NCBI GenBank assembly: GCA_002083475.1
Contig: LWDI01000037.1
Location: 1 to 7,687 of the forward strand
Length of the DNA stretch: 7,687 bases
DNA from: Proteobacteria bacterium SG_bin5
GTDB taxonomy: Bacteria > Pseudomonadota > Alphaproteobacteria > Sphingomonadales > Sphingomonadaceae
Direction of reading: 5' to 3'
Positions 6,240 to 7,687 of this stretch are shown here, piece by piece (position 1 is the stretch's first letter; each line of letters starts with the position of its first letter). Both the position numbers and the translations under genes were made by a program. The notes under the pieces were generated by a model. That model saw only the letters and a program-made list of their open reading frames with translations. It searched no databases and was not told the DNA's origin.

Positions 6240-6267
6240 CTTTATCGCGAACTGCCTCGGCTGGCAA
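6239..6267 (-). promoter_or_regulatory. Sigma-70-like promoter of the DUF4328 gene
   Basis: On the minus strand TTGCCA (6267-6262) and TAAAGT (6244-6239) are separated by exactly 17 bases. The -35 matches the consensus in its TTG core with A at the end, and the -10 matches in part. The predicted start of transcription, near 6232, falls inside the 14-bp palindrome. Confidence 0.5.
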
Positions 6268-6362
6268 TTGGCGGCGGGGAGGGCACGGGCGGCATCAGCC
6301 CTTGGCCACAGGATCGCACAAAGGGAGTCGAAACGCGCGGCGTGCTCGCTTATGGCCAAGCG

Positions 6363-7337
6363 ATGCGCCCGCGTATCGCCGTGATCCTCCCTTGCTATAA
6401 CGAAGAAGCCGCGATCGCGCAGACGATCGCGGCGTTCCGCGCCGCGCTGCCCGAGGCGGCGATTTTCGTTTACGACAATAATTCGCGCGATCGCACCGCC
6501 GAGGTGGCGCGCGCGGCCGGCGCGATCGTTCGGCGCGAGCGGATGCAGGGCAAGGGCCATGTCGTCCGCCGCATGTTCGCCGATGTCGATGCCGATGTGT
6601 ATGTGATGGCCGATGGCGACGCGACCTACGACGCGGCCTCGGCGCCGGCGATGGTCGCGCGGCTGATCGACGAGCAGCTCGACATGGTCGTCGGCGCGCG
6701 GGTGATGCAGGACGAGGCCGCCTATCGACGCGGCCACCGTTTCGGCAACCGCTTGCTCACCGGCATGCTCGCGCGGCTGTTCGGGCGGAGTTTCAGCGAT
6801 ATTCTCTCGGGTTACCGGGTGTTCTCAAGGCGCTTCGTGAAGAGCTTTCCGGTGCTTTCGGCCGGGTTCGAGATCGAGACCGAAATCAGCGTCCATGCGC
6901 TCGAACTCAAAATGCCCGTCGCCGAGGTCGAGACGCGCTATTTCGCGCGGCCGCAAGGCTCGGCGTCGAAGCTCAGCACTTATCGCGACGGCTGGCGCAT
7001 CCTGCGGATGATCCTGCGGCTCTATCGCATCGAGCGGCCGCGGCTTTATTTCGGCACGGTGGCGGGGGTGCTCGCCGGGGTGGGGGGGCTGCTCTCGATC
7101 GACTTGTGGCTGACCTTCATGGCGACGGGCCTCGTCCCGCGCCTGCCGACGGCGGTGCTGGTGACGGGGCTGATGATCTTGGCCGCGCTCAGCTTCTTCG
7201 CGGGGCTGATCCTCGACACGGTGGTACGCGGCCGGCAAGAGGTGCGTCGGCTGGCGTACCTGGCGCAACCCGCGCCGGGGGGCGCGCCAGCCGAGGCGGG
7301 TGCTCACGCAGAGGCAGCTCGGCTGCCCATCGAATAG
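6363..7337 (+). CDS. Family 2 glycosyltransferase with two C-terminal membrane helices
   Basis: This 324-residue GT-A fold enzyme is of the dolichyl/polyprenyl-phosphate sugar synthase (DPM1/GtrB-like) type. It probably moves a sugar from a nucleotide donor to a polyprenyl phosphate at the cytoplasmic face of the inner membrane. The N-terminus is the typical RIAVILPCYNEE (PCYNEE at 10-15). DNNSRDRT follows (38-45), and the metal-binding DGD is at 84-86 in MADGDATYD. A conserved LSGYRVFSRRF segment and two membrane helices at about 230-252 and 263-287 follow. ATG 6363 is chosen because the family starts right before the first beta strand. An in-frame GTG at 6342 would add seven residues and sits 14 bases after AAGGGAG (6321-6327), so the start is uncertain. 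The gene is divergent from the DUF4328 gene. Donor sugar and pathway cannot be read from sequence. Confidence 0.88.
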   Translation: MRPRIAVILPCYNEEAAIAQTIAAFRAALPEAAIFVYDNNSRDRTAEVARAAGAIVRRERMQGKGHVVRRMFADVDADVYVMADGDATYDAASAPAMVARLIDEQLDMVVGARVMQDEAAYRRGHRFGNRLLTGMLARLFGRSFSDILSGYRVFSRRFVKSFPVLSAGFEIETEISVHALELKMPVAEVETRYFARPQGSASKLSTYRDGWRILRMILRLYRIERPRLYFGTVAGVLAGVGGLLSIDLWLTFMATGLVPRLPTAVLVTGLMILAALSFFAGLILDTVVRGRQEVRRLAYLAQPAPGGAPAEAGAHAEAARLPIE

Positions 7338-7343
7338 CCCGAC

Positions 7344-7441
7344 CGTCACCCGGGACCTTGGTCCGGGGCCCACGGGCGCGCTCTTCCAACGAGCGCCGCG
7401 CCTGGACCGCCGGTGGATGCCGGGCCAAGCCCGGCATGACG
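7344..7441. repeat. REP-like three-hairpin intergenic repeat
   Basis: The block is bounded by CGTCA (7344-7348) and TGACG (7437-7441). It holds three stems: GGACC/GGTCC with outer CCC/GGG (7349-7368), GCGCTC/GAGCGC with a 7-base loop (7378-7396), and a perfect ATGCCGGGC/GCCCGGCAT with a 3-base loop (7417-7437). The layout matches REP-type dispersed repeats that I recall from sphingomonad intergenic DNA. It lies just after the GT2 stop codon and could stabilise or terminate that transcript. Confidence 0.6.
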
Positions 7442-7554
7442 TGCAGGTTTTACCGCGCGCCCGTTCGAGCAAGAAGCGGCCAGGCCCTGGACCGGATGCG
7501 GGATTACGCGAACGCTATCGCAGTGCCTTAGATCTGTTTGCAATCACACCGAAC

Positions 7555-7576
7555 CAGTGGCTCGACAGTGGCTCGA
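7555..7576. repeat. 11-bp tandem duplication inside copy 2
   Basis: CAGTGGCTCGA occurs twice back to back (7555-7565 and 7566-7576). Copy 1 has one related unit only, so this is a local duplication in copy 2. Confidence 0.7.
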
Positions 7577-7579
7577 CGG

Positions 7580-7606
7580 AAAAAGCTCCTCCCCCAAGGG
7601 GGGAGG
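7580..7606 (-). terminator. Terminator-like hairpin plus T-run within copy 2
   Basis: Read on the minus strand, the CCTCCCCC/GGGGGAGG stem is followed by AGC and five T (the A-run at 7580-7584). It has the same form as in copy 1 and could end leftward transcripts entering from beyond the window. Confidence 0.4.
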
Positions 7607-7687
7607 GGGACCATTCGCGTAGCGAATGGTGGAGGGGTGTCGCCTTCGAACTGCTGGGGACACCCCTCCGTCAGTCGCTGACGCGAC

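Larger units (their letters stand above)
7527..7687. mobile_element. Hairpin-rich element copy 2, inverted, cut by window edge
   Basis: Reverse-complemented, this block aligns with the right half of copy 1 (3120-3337). The terminal 25 bases (7527-7551) match that end at 20 of 25 positions. Conserved stems are CCTCCCCC/GGGGGAGG (7588-7606), the identical 11-bp GGAGGGGTGTC/GACACCCCTCC with a 17-base loop (7631-7669), and GTCGC/GCGAC (7674-7687). It also has an intact CCATTCGC/GCGAATGG stem (7611-7629), which is disrupted in copy 1. Its other end lies outside the window. Confidence 0.7.

Noticed and set aside
6207..6737. N-terminal extension of the DUF4328 gene
   Set aside because: It is antisense to the GT2 gene and the promoter region, and lacks membrane character. 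The ATG at 6206 has a good ribosome-binding site and promoter.

Overview
The window is GC-rich DNA of alphaproteobacterial type, most likely a sphingomonad (Sphingomonadales). This rests on codon choice, a PiT transporter and trigger factor that read as alphaproteobacterial, and non-coding repeats of a style I associate with Sphingomonas-like genomes. The taxonomic call comes from recognition, not from a search.

Layout from left to right. (1) A family-4 glycosyltransferase on the minus strand runs off the left edge (1142 to 1). (2) Divergent from it is a PiT-family inorganic phosphate transporter (1329-2966). A near-consensus PhoB box (1288-1305) lies just before its start codon. (3) A gene-free stretch (2967-3345) is almost filled by a 332-bp element (3006-3337) with imperfect 25-bp terminal inverted repeats, packed with perfect hairpins. 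(4) A small proline-rich hypothetical gene follows on the minus strand (3346-3672). (5) tRNA-Leu(UAG) (3784-3868) is followed on the same strand by tig, trigger factor (3934-5469). Its C-terminal tail is rich in His and Asp. Its stop codon is an amber, followed in frame by 13 further Lys-rich codons and then TGA. (6) A DUF4328-type membrane protein (5628-6206, minus) converges on tig across a strong hairpin. Its promoter has a perfect 14-bp palindrome at the predicted transcription start. (7) Divergent from it is a family-2 glycosyltransferase with two C-terminal membrane helices (6363-7337). (8) The right end holds a REP-like hairpin repeat (7344-7441) and a second copy of the hairpin element in inverted orientation (7527 to the window edge).

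The genes do not form one pathway. They cover surface glycan synthesis (two unlinked glycosyltransferases), low-affinity phosphate uptake, and nascent-chain folding with its neighbouring tRNA. No phage, CRISPR, toxin-antitoxin or defence genes are visible. The most interesting signals are the inverted-repeat-bounded hairpin element, whose two copies keep one stem by a paired base change, the metal-binding-like and apparently truncated trigger factor tail, and two candidate operators (the Pho box and the 14-bp palindrome).
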